Source: Rugalucina vietnamica
Lineage: Eukaryota > Mollusca > Bivalvia > Lucinida > Lucinidae
Direction of reading: 5' to 3'
DNA length: 64,000 bases
Assembly (NCBI GenBank): GCA_964017185.1
Contig: OZ024878.1
Span: forward strand, 18,851,851 to 18,915,850
This document shows positions 22,401 to 29,794 of the stretch, one piece after another. Made by a program: the position numbers and the translations under genes. Position 1 is the stretch's first letter, and each line of letters opens with the position of its first letter. The notes below the pieces were generated by a model. It did no database searches. It saw nothing but the letters and a program-made list of their open reading frames with translations, and was not told the origin of the DNA.

Positions 22401-24865
22401 TAATAGCATTTCAGCAATTTTAAACATCAAATAATGATATCATTAGAAAAAAAATGTTTATATATACAGAAAGCAGCAGAAATACTGATTCACTTTTTAA
22501 ATATATGCCACACTTGAAGAATATTGTTTTAAATCTAAAAAATTACCCCTTCCACTTACGAAATTGGAGGAATAATGCTGAACAATGTTTCATTAATTGA
22601 AAGCTGCACATTTAGCAAGCAGCTTTTGTTGGGAATGATGTTGCAATTTTGGCATAGCTGTGTTTTTCTCAATTTAAAGGAATAGGTTTACAAACATTAT
22701 CATTCATTTAAAAAGAAAGAGATCAGCCAAACAAACATTTTGACACCACATTTATTAAAATCGGTTAAGTGGTTTTGAAGATTTGAAAGTTTTAAGATTC
22801 AACAATGGCCGCCTATGGTGGCCGCCATTTTGTTTAGCTAGTCACGTGACCAAAAAGGAAAAATGCTTATTTACAGTAGTAGACTTACTTTTTACATTCG
22901 AAAACAGATCAGTATGATTCTATTAAGTGAATGAAAAGTATTTCAACAACTTTCATACGTTAATATACATGGAAATGGCAGATATTTATAATTCCATGAT
23001 TGTGAGGGAGTGACGTCATACCCTCACAGCCTCGTTCTGGATTTGGGCCATCAAAATTTTCAAACCGCTATAATTTTTTATACCTTGGTTGATGTTCATG
23101 AAATTTGTTGCAAACTGTTCAGCTATATGAAGGCTTTCATAAAACGCACTGATTGATGATTGATGTTTATTTGGTAAAATCAACACCAGTGATTTTGCTG
23201 GACTAAATTTCTGTCCGGCCACTTTGGCCGGAAGCCATCCATTTCAGTCGGACATTTTTCATTTCTTCCGGACAAAAGAAAAATACTTTTTTTTGGGGGG
23301 AGAGGGGTTGGAAACATTTTGTTACAATAGAGTTGATAGGGAACTTAGTATTAAATTATCATTATCACCATGAACTCCAAGCTTGATCAGAAGTAATTTG
23401 AGTTTGGTAAACTAAGAATGATGAAAAAAAAAATGTGGGGGTGGGGTGAGGGTATGGCCTTGTGGGGTATGGTTGGTGTTCGGTCTACATCTGTGATAGT
23501 AAATAGATTGATGAGAAAAGCACCATATTTCCCCTGTAAATAAGTCCCTAAGGAGAAAAGTCCAGTTGGAGGTGTGTCACGACTGGCAGAATATCAATAT
23601 ACAACAAAAACATTGTGTATTATTTCACGTAAATTTGCAGAGAAAATTTGAGCAAATTTGGATATTTAAGCCTGGAAAATGCATTTGAAGCAGGGATTTT
23701 GCAAGGTTACACAATTACAGGTCTATTGAATGCTAAAATAGCGGCTAATAGAAGGTTATAATGTATTTTGCACATTCAAACGAAGTATTTTAGGTCATGA
23801 CCCACTCTACCAACTTTTTTTTCAGAATCAGATGCTGGTCTACTGTACATGCCTGAAGCGGGGCCTGAACGATCTTTTTGGGTGCAATTTGGATCGTTTT
23901 TTGACACTAAGAACCTTTGAGTCGGCCACCAAATTGATCAGCCATACAATTTACAGACAAAGTAAAACAAAAATAAAAGAAATGGGCCTTGAAATTGCCG
24001 ACTGTTTGCAAAGGCGAAACAGAAAGTAGTCTCTACAGTGCGCAAGCCCATTCTCTCTCTGACAACCAACGAAAAGCAGCGTTAAAGAAGCGTTTGACTG
24101 TGTCATGAGCTTGTCATATTATCTCTGTCGGTACGAGATTTTAGCAGGTAAAAAAATAATACCAGTCTAGGGAAGACACCCGCTTGAAATTCTGACCAAT
24201 CAGCGATAATCTAACAGATTAAAAACGGTGCATTGACAAAAATGCTCTCGGACAAAATGTCCGACCTGGCCAGCTTGCTCCCGGACATCTAGAATTTGTT
24301 CCGGACTATGTCCGAGGGCCGACGCCAAACTGAATCCCTGAACACATAGATCTACATACACATTCATAAGCACAAAAAATAATAAATCACATAATTTATC
24401 ACAATAGTCAATTTAAATAACTAATTAAAACGTATATATGCAATTTTGATAAAAAAAAATCATTTGAAAGACAAAGTTTTACATTAAATGTAAGTCTGGG
24501 CGTAAAGAAAAATAGTGTAGAATGACACCTCAGTGTAGAATGACACCTCACAAAAGAGTTTGTGGGCCTATTCCTTTAAGTATTTTCATGTACATTCTCA
24601 AACCTCAATGGAGGCTAAAAACCTCGATTGAGGTACACTACCTCAATCCAGACATGCACTGGACCTGAATATTATCCAGGAGATAAAGTGAGTCTTGATG
24701 TCACAGCTGTAAATACACTACCTGTCCACCAAGCGCCACATCCTGGTCATCAGTCAGTATGAAAATAATGTTCGGTTTTGTAGAGCCCAAACCGACAACA
24801 AAATATACATGATGACAGCTTATTAAAGCTGAGACGGCAAACACTAGCAGCTGTGAGAGCTTCAT
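10292..24865 (-). CDS. GNS: N-acetylglucosamine-6-sulfatase (glucosamine (N-acetyl)-6-sulfatase), 12 coding exons
   Basis: This enzyme removes the 6-sulfate of N-acetylglucosamine during lysosomal breakdown of heparan and keratan sulfate. The joined exons (listed separately) encode about 514 residues, near the 552 of the human enzyme. Residues 1-27 form a signal peptide starting [12 protein letters not shown]39-D40 in ILTDDQD is the metal pair. C75 in LCCPSR is the cysteine converted to formylglycine. GKYLNQ, PFFMML and NKHWLIQQ follow. S308-D309-N310-GYH is the second metal/substrate motif, then [19 protein letters not shown]. The Cys-rich C-terminus ends CAGPSCNS...RRKRG. All 11 introns have GT-AG borders and phases agree throughout. 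I chose the ATG at 24865 because it heads the signal peptide; in-frame ATGs at 24892 and 24967 lie upstream. The shorter C-terminus and lack of a basic linker argue against SULF-type sulfatases. Confidence 0.92.
10529..10764 (+). repeat. MITE-A copy 5, in GNS intron 11
   Basis: Ends GCCGCGACACAAGAAAACCGG and TTTTTCTCACGATGTGGCTCA. Contains GCAGGCTAGAAGCTTGAAAT. The palindrome has decayed (CGGCTTCGAAGTAATGCGAAGC). Confidence 0.78.
11107..11217 (-). CDS. GNS: GNS exon 11
   Basis: Encodes 37 residues, [20 protein letters not shown] through YCEFQDSE, the Cys-rich block DCVCEDAYNNTYACVRT of the family. Acceptor atttcag, donor GAG/gtaaac. Confidence 0.92.
11218..11655. other. GNS intron 10, nothing recognised
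   Basis: AT-rich. A short tandem of AAATACATGTAGTT-like words lies at 11232-11263. No element or exon seen. Confidence 0.5.
11656..11868 (-). CDS. GNS: GNS exon 10
   Basis: Encodes 71 residues, [20 protein letters not shown] through QFQDQDMA, matching ANIDLGPTILDIAG and DG-SL-PILR in the family. Acceptor tattgcag, donor GCG/gtaagc. Confidence 0.92.
11925..12102 (-). repeat. tRNA-derived SINE, in GNS intron 9
   Basis: On the minus strand it starts GGGGTGCTCCTTGCCTAGTG with an A-box-like TAGTGGTTAGTG and a B box GGTTCGAAAAC. The body includes TGAGCAAGACATATTTATTG and ends near CATGACTGAAAAACTG, the same body as the SINEs at 722 and 1005 on a different tRNA head. Confidence 0.7.
12130..12262 (+). 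repeat. MITE-B copy 3, truncated
   Basis: Retains ATCCACAATCTATGTTTTGG, the CCCCAGTTTTGC/GTGGGGTACAAGGGGGTAT hairpin and the terminal ACACGTTATCCTGAT. The other half is absent. Confidence 0.7.
12315..12998. mobile_element. Foldback element with TTGGACC-rich arms
   Basis: The left arm (about 12325-12455) and right arm (about 12853-12992) are inverted copies. Both hold GTATTCCTTGGAC, GGACTTGGACCAGTCC, CAGATGGACC and GTCATTTGGAAGTAATATAC. On the left the block ATTCCTTGGACCAGGTAATC is repeated once more. The centre is AT-rich with an A run and TAA repeats (12642-12675). No coding frame. It lies in GNS intron 9. Confidence 0.7.
13020..13243 (-). repeat. MITE-A copy 6, decayed
   Basis: Left end ATGAGCCATGTCATGAGAAAACC. 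The body TTCAAACTTCTAGCC and GTGTCAGACCTGGTCGGAAA belong to the family in reverse order. The palindrome is largely lost. The right end is mutated (TTTTTAGCATCACAG). Confidence 0.65.
13269..13372 (-). CDS. GNS: GNS exon 9
   Basis: Completes Gly, then [18 protein letters not shown] through GIKPGQISK. This is the strongly conserved KRQLYEFDI-VPL-VRGPGI block. Acceptor atattag, donor AAG/gtatgt. Confidence 0.92.
13838..13969 (+). repeat. tRNA-derived SINE (Ser/Leu-like head) reaching the GNS exon 8 donor
   Basis: The head CCCCCATGGCTGAGTGGTTA resembles tRNA-Ser/Leu 5' sequence with the A box TGGCTGAGTGG. A B-box-like GGATCGAGCC follows at about 13925. The downstream words (GGGGTGCATGGACAAGTC, AAGACACTTACC) resemble the common SINE body TGAGCAAGACACTTTACC. 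It ends at the exon 8 splice donor. Confidence 0.55.
13970..14088 (-). CDS. GNS: GNS exon 8
   Basis: Starts by completing Arg, then [13 protein letters not shown] through [13 protein letters not shown], and ends with one base of Gly. It carries the DNGYH motif. Acceptor ttttttttccag, donor TTAG/gtaagt. The intronic side of this donor may lie in SINE sequence (13838-13969). Confidence 0.92.
14226..14489. repeat. 255-bp MITE with CCAGTTGTTCAAA termini
   Basis: Left end GGGCCCAGTTGTTCAAAGTT; right end AGTTTTGAACAACTGGCCCC, its inverse. Inside are several AGTTAACGA words and an inverted pair CACTGTTATTTTT / AAAAATAACAGTG. It is in GNS intron 7. Confidence 0.75.
14646..14728 (-). CDS. GNS: GNS exon 7
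   Basis: Encodes [18 protein letters not shown] through DEIFRN, then two bases of an Arg codon. The donor AACAG/gtagaa gives phase 2. Acceptor tatttcag. Confidence 0.9.
15145..15312 (-). CDS. GNS: GNS exon 6
   Basis: Encodes 56 residues, [20 protein letters not shown] through NGSYNQKPQ, including the family block PFFMM-TPA-H-P-TPAPQY. Acceptor atttccag, donor CAG/gtagga. Confidence 0.92.
15706..15804 (-). CDS. GNS: GNS exon 5
   Basis: Encodes 33 residues, [16 protein letters not shown] through PTDYLTDVI, matching the KYYNYTLSINGK block of the family. Donor ATT/gtaagt. The acceptor is tgaag/GTAGGG, where the exon itself begins with GTAG. Confidence 0.88.
15805..16863. other. GNS intron 4, nothing recognised
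   Basis: AT-rich sequence with no recognised element. An open frame at 16378-16578 has no motif and no splice context. Confidence 0.5.
16864..16929 (-). CDS. GNS: GNS exon 4
   Basis: Sixty-six bases encode [20 protein letters not shown] plus GL, matching the family stretch GGLEHVPLGW. Acceptor tattttcag, donor CTG/gtaggt. Confidence 0.9.
17021..17257. repeat. Foldback MITE in GNS intron 3
   Basis: The left arm TTATTTCTGACCAGG...TTGTAAAACTTTTTTCAAGC is matched by the right arm GCATGAAAAAAGTTTTATAA...GGCAGAAATTAC in inverse orientation. The centre is also palindromic (TTAAAATGCCAACATTG / GTTGGCATCTTAACA). Confidence 0.68.
17288..17490 (+). repeat. Left arm of inverted repeat around GNS exon 3
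   Basis: Starts CTTTACAGTGAAAACCAAT with TA before it. It carries runs of CACTGATATCAAA, the palindrome CACTAGTG and TTACTTGACGTCATTAAATG. The arm at 18320-18521 is its inverted counterpart. Next to it, 17493-17596 holds a second inverted module (CACGAGTGAAAATTTTTATG, TTTGGTATTCACC). Confidence 0.8.
17719..17922 (-). CDS. GNS: GNS exon 3 (catalytic cysteine exon)
   Basis: Encodes 68 residues, [13 protein letters not shown] through FFAGKYLNQ, including the formylglycine site. Acceptor ttttttcacag, donor CAG/gtaatt, phase 0 on both sides. The exon is enclosed by long inverted repeats (17288-17490 and 18320-18521). Confidence 0.92.
17971..18135. repeat. Palindromic module flanking GNS exon 3
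   Basis: AGAGGATATTTGCTTTTTTG at the start returns inverted as CGAAAAAAAGCAAAT near 18120-18134. GGTGAATACCAAATATATTT pairs with AAATATATTTGGTATTCACC. The centre is TTTCACGAGTGCGCAGCACGAG. A partial copy of one half lies at 17493-17596, so this exon-proximal DNA also forms inverted pairs across exon 3. Confidence 0.72.
18320..18521 (-). repeat. Right arm of inverted repeat around GNS exon 3
   Basis: Inverse of 17288-17490, ending ATTGGTTTTCACTGTAAAG and followed by TA. Between this arm and the palindromic module is about 180 bp absent from the left side. Confidence 0.8.
19519..19747 (+). repeat. MITE-E copy 1
   Basis: Ends GGCCGCGTCTCCACGGACAA and TGTCCATGGGAACGCGGCC, inverted. Contains CTTTGTCACAGATATTTGAC and GACAAACCTACTTTGCC. 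It sits within the TTAA transposon. Confidence 0.7.
19827..20052 (-). repeat. MITE-E copy 2, opposite orientation
   Basis: Ends CAGGCCTGGTTTCCACGG and CCGTGGAAACCAGGCCTG. The body is homologous, in inverse, to 19519-19747 (GACAAAGTAGGTTTGTCGC). Two copies in opposite orientation 80 bp apart form a further inverted repeat. Confidence 0.7.
21369..21428 (-). CDS. GNS: GNS exon 2
   Basis: Sixty bases in phase 0 encode [20 protein letters not shown]. The acceptor is ttttcag and the donor ATG/gtaagt. It is too small to stand out as an open frame but aligns with the family segment TPL-K-KALIGE-G. Confidence 0.88.
21661..21870 (+). repeat. Short tandem array, about 65-bp unit
   Basis: The unit GGGACCATCGACCAACCTG...CTGATGCGTTACCAATTGTG occurs about three times, the last decayed. 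It lies in GNS intron 1. Confidence 0.7.
22140..23186. other. GNS intron 1, no clear element
   Basis: Mostly AT-rich. The stretch 22800-22860 (CAATGGCCGCCTATGGTGGC, GTCACGTGACC) recalls the R1 core but is too diverged to assign. No exon was found here. Confidence 0.45.
23187..24340. mobile_element. Candidate DNA transposon relic, about 1.15 kb
   Basis: The outer ends CAGTGATTTTGCTGGAC and the complement of GCCAAACTGAATCCCTG are imperfect inverted repeats flanked by a shared AACAC. Subterminal stretches on both sides repeat TCCGGACA/TGTCCGG words. An open frame at 23832-24029 has no motif I recognise. The 5-bp flank match and CAGGGATT-type end are suggestive only. Confidence 0.45.
24722..24865 (-). 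CDS. GNS: GNS exon 1
   Basis: Encodes residues 1-48, the signal peptide and the metal-binding TDDQD. The donor is CAG/gtagtg, phase 0. Upstream 5' untranslated sequence is open in frame to 24967. Confidence 0.88.
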
Positions 24866-24999
24866 AGTGCAGCAACCATTTTGTTTGATCATGTGACAAT
24901 CATATGACTTTGAATTGAGACGTTTCGTTCCACTAAAAGACGGTGCGTGGAAACACCCCCGCGCCACACCAAGACCCTCAACCCACCGGTAATTATATT

Positions 25000-25157
25000 A
25001 ACCATTTTTGCATTATCGGCTGGTTCCCAGCTTTAAATAAATCAATATTGGAAATACAGGTAACCAGAACCCCCATGAGGGGGGTTCCTGGTTACCTGTT
25101 TTTCCAACATTGATTTTTGTCAACAGGAAACCAGCCATTAGTGCAAAAATGGTGAAT
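25000..25157. repeat. Fully palindromic MITE-F copy 1, upstream of GNS
   Basis: The arms CCATTTTTGCATTATCGGCT...GGAAATACAGGTAACC and GGTTACCTGTTTTTCC...AGTGCAAAAATGG are inverted copies around the short loop CCCCCATGAGGGGG. It begins about 135 bp upstream of the GNS start codon, in the presumed 5' region. A sister copy is at 33295-33444. Confidence 0.78.
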
Positions 25158-25173
25158 TCTTTCTTTCTTCAGA

Positions 25174-25321
25174 TACTGAGTCGCGCTCGATTGCTGATTG
25201 TCACCTCAAGTGTGGGGTGGGTGGCTAATTTTTGAATTTAGCGAAATGGGGGGCGGGTCATTTTGGTTGTCTGATACGTTCCGATCCCGTCCGATCCGGT
25301 GATTACACACACTGCAACCCA
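25174..25321 (+). repeat. Fragment of a LINE 3' region shared with 30484-30560
   Basis: TACTGAGTCGCGCTCGATTG, CACCTCAAGTGTGGGGTG and GGTGGCTAA match the downstream part of the LINE at 29795-30967. The rest, up to the start of the CR1-like LINE, is unassigned. Confidence 0.5.
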
Positions 25322-27535
25322 CCAGTCAGAAACCTCGGAGGAAGGTGTATCGGTACCAGAAAGGTGATTATGAATCTATGAGGGCAGAAACATTAAAATT
25401 TGCAAAGGAAAAGTACTTCAATGGCTACTCGGATACCCGTTCGGTTCAGGAAAACTTCAATCTTATTACATCTTTCATTCAGGACTCGGCAGATAAGCAT
25501 ATCCCATCAAAAACAAGTCGCTCTGTCTCTTCTGTCCCATGGATAACTCCTGAGATAAGGAGGAAGATTCGCAGGAAAAATATAACTCATGCAAAAGCTA
25601 CGAAAACTGGAAGTGCAAAAATTAGATCTAAATTTGAAAACTTAAGAAGGGAAATCAAAGCTGATATAAGGAAGCAGCATGACCTTTATGTCAATAACTT
25701 GGTAGGGGACGTTAAGGCTAATCCCAGGGATTTTTATAGGTATATCAATAGTCAGAGGAAAGATACCAAAGGCATTCCCCCTTTGAAAAAGAAAAATGGA
25801 AGTGGTATTGCTCAATCAGATTTCGAAAAAGCAGAAGAATTTAATGGACAGTTCACAGTTGTATTCACCAAAACGGTACACACCCAAGTCCCACTTCTGG
25901 ATAGGTCGGCCCCATTCATGGATGAAATTGTTGTTACAAAGGAAGGAGTAACAAAACTCCTTAAAGGTCTGAACCCATCTAAAGCCTTAGGACCTGATGA
26001 ACTCCATCCTAGAGTCCTAAAAGAATTGGCAAAAGAATTAGGACCTGTATTTGCACATCTCTTCCAGCAGTCAATCAATACGGGTGAAATCCCCAAGGAA
26101 TGGTCACTTGCTAATATTTGTCCACTTTTCAAGAAAGGTGACAGGTCCCTTGCTTGTAATTACCGCCCAGTTTCTTTGACTTGTATTCCTTGCAAACTTC
26201 TAGAACATATTGTCTGCTCAAATATCATGGGTCATCTTGACCAGTATAATCTTTTGTCGGACAAACAGCATGCATTCAGGAAATGGCATAGTTGTGAAAC
26301 TCAGTTGATTACAGTAATGAATGATTGGGCAAAAATATTGGACAAAAAGGGTCAGGTTGACACTTTTATTTTGGACTTTGAAAAAGCTTTTGACACCCCT
26401 CCACATGAACTCCTCAAAAGCAAATTGTTTAGTTATGGTATAGGTGCAAAGACATTGGAATGGATAAATGCTTTTTTGTGCTTCAGGCAGCAAAGGGTAG
26501 TAGTTAATGGTGTTAAATCTGACTGGGCCCCTGTTGTGTCTGGTGTCCCTCAGGGCACCGTTCTCGGTCCATTGTTGTTCTCCTTGTACATAAATGACAT
26601 ACCCGTTGGCATTGACTCTCAAATCAGGCTTTTTGCTGATGACTGTGTTTGTTACCGTGAAATTAGAACAGTAGAAGATACATTGAAACTTCAGAAAGAC
26701 ATTGACCTTTTAGGGAGCTGGGCCCGAAAATGGGGCATGAGATTTCAACCTGTCAAATGCAACATGATGCAGCTGACAAATAAGCGGATAAATAAAATTG
26801 AGGCCTCGTATACCCTCGAGGGAACGGTATTGGAAAATGTTGATAGCATTAAATATCTAGGTGTAACAATTACAAATGACCTCAAGTGGAATACCCATAT
26901 CAATAATATCTGTACTAAAGCCAACAGAACACTTGTATTCTTGAGGAGAAACTTATTTTCTTGCCCCCAAGATGTTAAAGAAGCAGCTTATAAAGGACTG
27001 GTGCGCCCAGTACTGGAATATGGAAGCTCTGTGTGGGATCCTCATACTAAATGCCTCCAGGAGGAATTGGAGAAGGTACAGAATCGTGCCGCTAGATTTG
27101 TAACTAGGAATTATACTTTCGAGGAAGGTAGTATGACTGGCATTCTTGAACAACTCAAATGGGAATCTCTCAAGAAAAGGAGGACGGATAATCGACTTAT
27201 ATTACTATACAAAGGTCTGAAGGGTAAAGCCAGAATACCTACAGATGACCTTATCCCAAAGACTAGGCGTTGTAGAAATAGCCACTCCAAGGCATTTCAG
27301 CTTCCATCTGCTAGTATAGAGGCCTATAAATGTAGTTTCTTTCCCCAGACTATCAGGGACTGGAATGACCTCCCTGACTCTCTGTTTTCTACTGCTGAAA
27401 TGTCAGATGATTGTGTGTCCAAGTTCGCTTCACTCGTGCGTTCAAGGGACTAATTTCTCCCCCATCCGAACCCCCTGGTGAAATAATGTCATTTGGCGTG
27501 TCACCAGTAAACTATTCAGATTCAGATTCAGACAA
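25322..27535 (+). mobile_element. CR1/L2-like LINE, 5'-truncated, hexamer tail
   Basis: A 5'-truncated non-LTR retrotransposon. Its left edge (about 25322) falls where the sister element at 39344 continues upstream into endonuclease. After the 702-codon frame come a short 3' end (CACCAGTAAACTATTCAG) and a GATTCA hexamer tail of about three units. Both the open frame and the clean tail suggest a recent insertion. Confidence 0.85.
25345..27453 (+). CDS. LINE reverse transcriptase, ORF2 C-terminal part (CR1/L2-like)
   Basis: The frame is uninterrupted for 702 codons. RT motifs appear in order: the entry block PDELHPRVLKELA (about 215-228), NYRPVSLT, TFILDFEKAFDTPPH (motif A, about 340-355), VSGVPQGTVLGPLLF (motif B), RLFADDCVCY (motif C, FADD in place of YADD) and KYLGVTI. 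The tail region FLRRNLFSCP...AAYKGLVRPVLEYGSSVWDP is typical of CR1/Jockey-group elements. No endonuclease is retained. It would act by target-primed reverse transcription. It is not a host gene. Confidence 0.9.
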   Translation: MYRYQKGDYESMRAETLKFAKEKYFNGYSDTRSVQENFNLITSFIQDSADKHIPSKTSRSVSSVPWITPEIRRKIRRKNITHAKATKTGSAKIRSKFENLRREIKADIRKQHDLYVNNLVGDVKANPRDFYRYINSQRKDTKGIPPLKKKNGSGIAQSDFEKAEEFNGQFTVVFTKTVHTQVPLLDRSAPFMDEIVVTKEGVTKLLKGLNPSKALGPDELHPRVLKELAKELGPVFAHLFQQSINTGEIPKEWSLANICPLFKKGDRSLACNYRPVSLTCIPCKLLEHIVCSNIMGHLDQYNLLSDKQHAFRKWHSCETQLITVMNDWAKILDKKGQVDTFILDFEKAFDTPPHELLKSKLFSYGIGAKTLEWINAFLCFRQQRVVVNGVKSDWAPVVSGVPQGTVLGPLLFSLYINDIPVGIDSQIRLFADDCVCYREIRTVEDTLKLQKDIDLLGSWARKWGMRFQPVKCNMMQLTNKRINKIEASYTLEGTVLENVDSIKYLGVTITNDLKWNTHINNICTKANRTLVFLRRNLFSCPQDVKEAAYKGLVRPVLEYGSSVWDPHTKCLQEELEKVQNRAARFVTRNYTFEEGSMTGILEQLKWESLKKRRTDNRLILLYKGLKGKARIPTDDLIPKTRRCRNSHSKAFQLPSASIEAYKCSFFPQTIRDWNDLPDSLFSTAEMSDDCVSKFASLVRSRD

Positions 27536-27540
27536 AAACA

Positions 27541-27600
27541 TGATACCTACCTACCTACCTACCCACCCACCCACCTACCTACCTACCTACCTACCTACCT
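27541..27600 (+). repeat. (CCTA)n microsatellite
   Basis: Nearly uninterrupted ACCT/CCTA units with a CCCA patch in the middle. It sits at the 3' edge of the minus-strand RTE-like element and could be that element's simple-repeat tail. Confidence 0.85.
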
Positions 27601-27652
27601 GGTCTTTCCTCTCTCACTAATGAGAAAGACCACCAATATTTCTTGAATAGGT

Positions 27653-27800
27653 TCATGTGTGTTGGTGAGTTCTTTGATGGCTGACAAGGCCAATTCTAGC
27701 TCTAAACTGTCGGTTGCAAGTAGAGCAAGTCAATGTCATGGACTCAGCTGGTGGCCAATTGGTACTGGCTTTGCGTTCTGTGCTTTCTTTCGGCTTCACA

Positions 27801-27871
<71 letters not shown>

Positions 27872-28395
27872 TTGTTGATGAGATCTCGCCACTTTGATCA
27901 TTCCTGTGCAGTCTGTTCCCAAGACCCATTTAGTAAGTCGAAATCCTTCAGAGAGGCTTTGAGGGTGTCTTTGTAGCCTTTCTTCTGGCCACCTTGAGAG
28001 CGCTTTCCCTCTTGTAGTTCTCCATAGAAGACTTTCTTTGACTGTTGTAGTTCTCCATAGAAGACTTTCTTTGGAAGTCGCTCATCAGGCATTCTTATAA
28101 CATGACCAGTCCATCTTAGTTGTGCTAGCTTTAAGACAGTATGCATGCTTTGTATCCCTGCTTTCTTCAGGACCTCCGTGTCTGGAATCTTGTCTTGCCA
28201 CTTGATTTTTAACAGCTTTCTCAAACAGCTTAAGTGAAAATGGTTAAGTCTCTTTGCATGACGCTGGTATACTGTCCAGGTCTCACATGCATACAAGAGG
28301 GTTGGCAGTACCACAGCCATGTAAACTTTCAGCTTGGTGTCAAACTTGATTTCATTACGCTCCCAGACATTTGCACGGAGTCTTCCGAATGCCAC
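27653..28395 (-). pseudogene. RTE-like C-terminal domain with C2H2 finger, microsatellite inside
   Basis: Minus-strand 28395-27898 encodes KLKVYMAVVLPTLLYACETW, KRLNHFHLSCLRKLLKIKWQ and LRWTGHVIRMPDERLPKKVF, the usual post-RT region. A short duplication repeats FYGELQ. The linker then contains the (GA)n tract (27801-27870) read as repeated Arg-Glu. The last segment carries CSTCNRQFRARIGLVSHQRT, a CX2CX12HX3H finger, ending with a stop at 27653. A frame change separates the two parts. Confidence 0.8.
27801..27870. repeat. (CT)n/(GA)n microsatellite
   Basis: About 35 uninterrupted CT dinucleotides on the plus strand. Lies inside the RTE-like coding linker; the long Arg-Glu or Leu-Ser frames across it are repeat translations. 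Confidence 0.95.
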
Positions 28396-28606
28396 ACTGG
28401 CTTTTGCAATTCTGGCAGTGACCTCATCATCAATGCTCTGGAAAGAGTGCTTCCCAAGTAGGTGAATTTATCAACCACTTTCTGTTTTTGTCCATTTACA
28501 GTGATGGTTGGTTCATGTACGGTTTTCCTGGTGCTGGTTGGTGTACAACCTCTGTCTTTCTTGTGAGATCATAGTTATCACATGACTGTGAGACTTGATC
28601 CATGGC

Positions 28607-29276
28607 TCATTGTATTTTTGCCTCTGAGCTGGCATTCTTATCCATATCATCTGCATAGAGGAGCTCATCTAGCACATCAGTCTGCACCTTAGTTTTGGCT
28701 TGCAACCTTCTAATGTTGAATGTATTGCCATCAAAACGGTACCTGATTGGAAAACCAGTGTCACTGTCCTGAAAAGCATCCATGAGCATGACAGAAAACA
28801 TCATGCTGAACAATGTTGGTGCCATAACACAGCCCTGTTTGACTCCATTCGTTAACTCAGAGGGTTCAGAGAACTCTCCATCGTTTTGCACACGTGCCTG
28901 CATGTCCTCATGAAATTGCCGCACCGTTGCTATGAATCTGGGTGGACAGCCAAACTTGGCCATGATTTTCCAGAGTCCATCACGACTAACTGTGTCAAAA
29001 GCTTTGGTGAGGTCGACAAACGTCATGTATAAATCTACATTCTGTTCTTGGCATTTCTCCTGAAGCTGTCTTGCTGTGAAGATCATGTCTATTGTCCCCC
29101 TGTCTTTTCTGAATCCACATTGACTTTCTGAGATAAGTCCCATATGATCAAGATGAACATTCAAGCGGTTCAACAGAAGTTTTGCCAGTATCTTCCCAGC
29201 AATGCATTGGAGGGAGATGCGTCTGAGGTTGTCACAGACTTGTGGATTTCCTTTCCGCTTGTATAAGTGGATTATG
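28607..29276 (-). pseudogene. RTE-like reverse transcriptase fragment
   Basis: Minus-strand frames give KILAKLLLNRLN, SQCGFRKDRGTIDMIF (finger block), YMTFVDLTKAFDTVSRDGLW (motif A), LTNGVKQGCVMAPTLFSMMF (motif B) and LDELLYADDM (motif C, YADD). The frame is broken after NASSEAKIQ and resumes in other frames downstream, so it is a dead copy. Confidence 0.85.
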
Positions 29277-29285
29277 GATGCATCC

Positions 29286-29794
29286 TAACAGAACTCTCGG
29301 ATTCTTGAGGAGAAATTTGTATTCTTGTCCCCCAGATGTGAAAGAAGCAGCTTATAAAGGACTGGTGCGACCGGTCTTGGAATATGGAAGCTCAGTTTGG
29401 GACACTCACACTCATGGCCTCCAGGAAGAACTGGAAAATGTCCAAAATCGTGCGGCAAGGTTTGTGACGGGAAATTATGTTTTTGAAACTGGGAGCATGA
29501 CTGGCATTTTAGGTCAACTGAAGTGGGAATCTCTTAAGAAAAGGAGGAAGGATAGTAGACTTATATTGCTATACAAAGGTCTAAAAGGTAAAGCCAGAAT
29601 ACCCACAGATGACCTTATCCCAAAGAATAGGCGTTGTAGAAATCAACACTCTTTGGCTTTTCAGATACCTTCAGCTAGCAAAGAAGCGTACAAAAATAGT
29701 TTCTTTCCACAGACTATCAGGGACTGGAATGACCTCCCTGATTCACTTATCTCCTCTGCTGAAATGTCTGATGACTGTGTGTCCAAGTTCGCAG
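29286..29794 (+). pseudogene. CR1/L2-like ORF2 C-terminal fragment
   Basis: Encodes LGFLRRNLYSCPPDVKEAAY through PQTIRDWNDLPDSLISSAEM and DDCVSKFA, then runs into the nested LINE. No RT catalytic motifs are retained. Confidence 0.85.

Noticed and set aside
27653..27760. C2H2 zinc finger as a possible host transcription factor
   Set aside because: A single finger at the end of an RT-bearing element, in the usual place for RTE-like ORFs; not a host gene.
27659..27976. 105-residue frame rich in Leu-Ser, and overlapping Arg-Glu frames
   Set aside because: They owe their length to the (CT)n tract at 27801-27870. The Arg-Glu frame is part of the RTE-like element; the Leu-Ser frame is its shadow.
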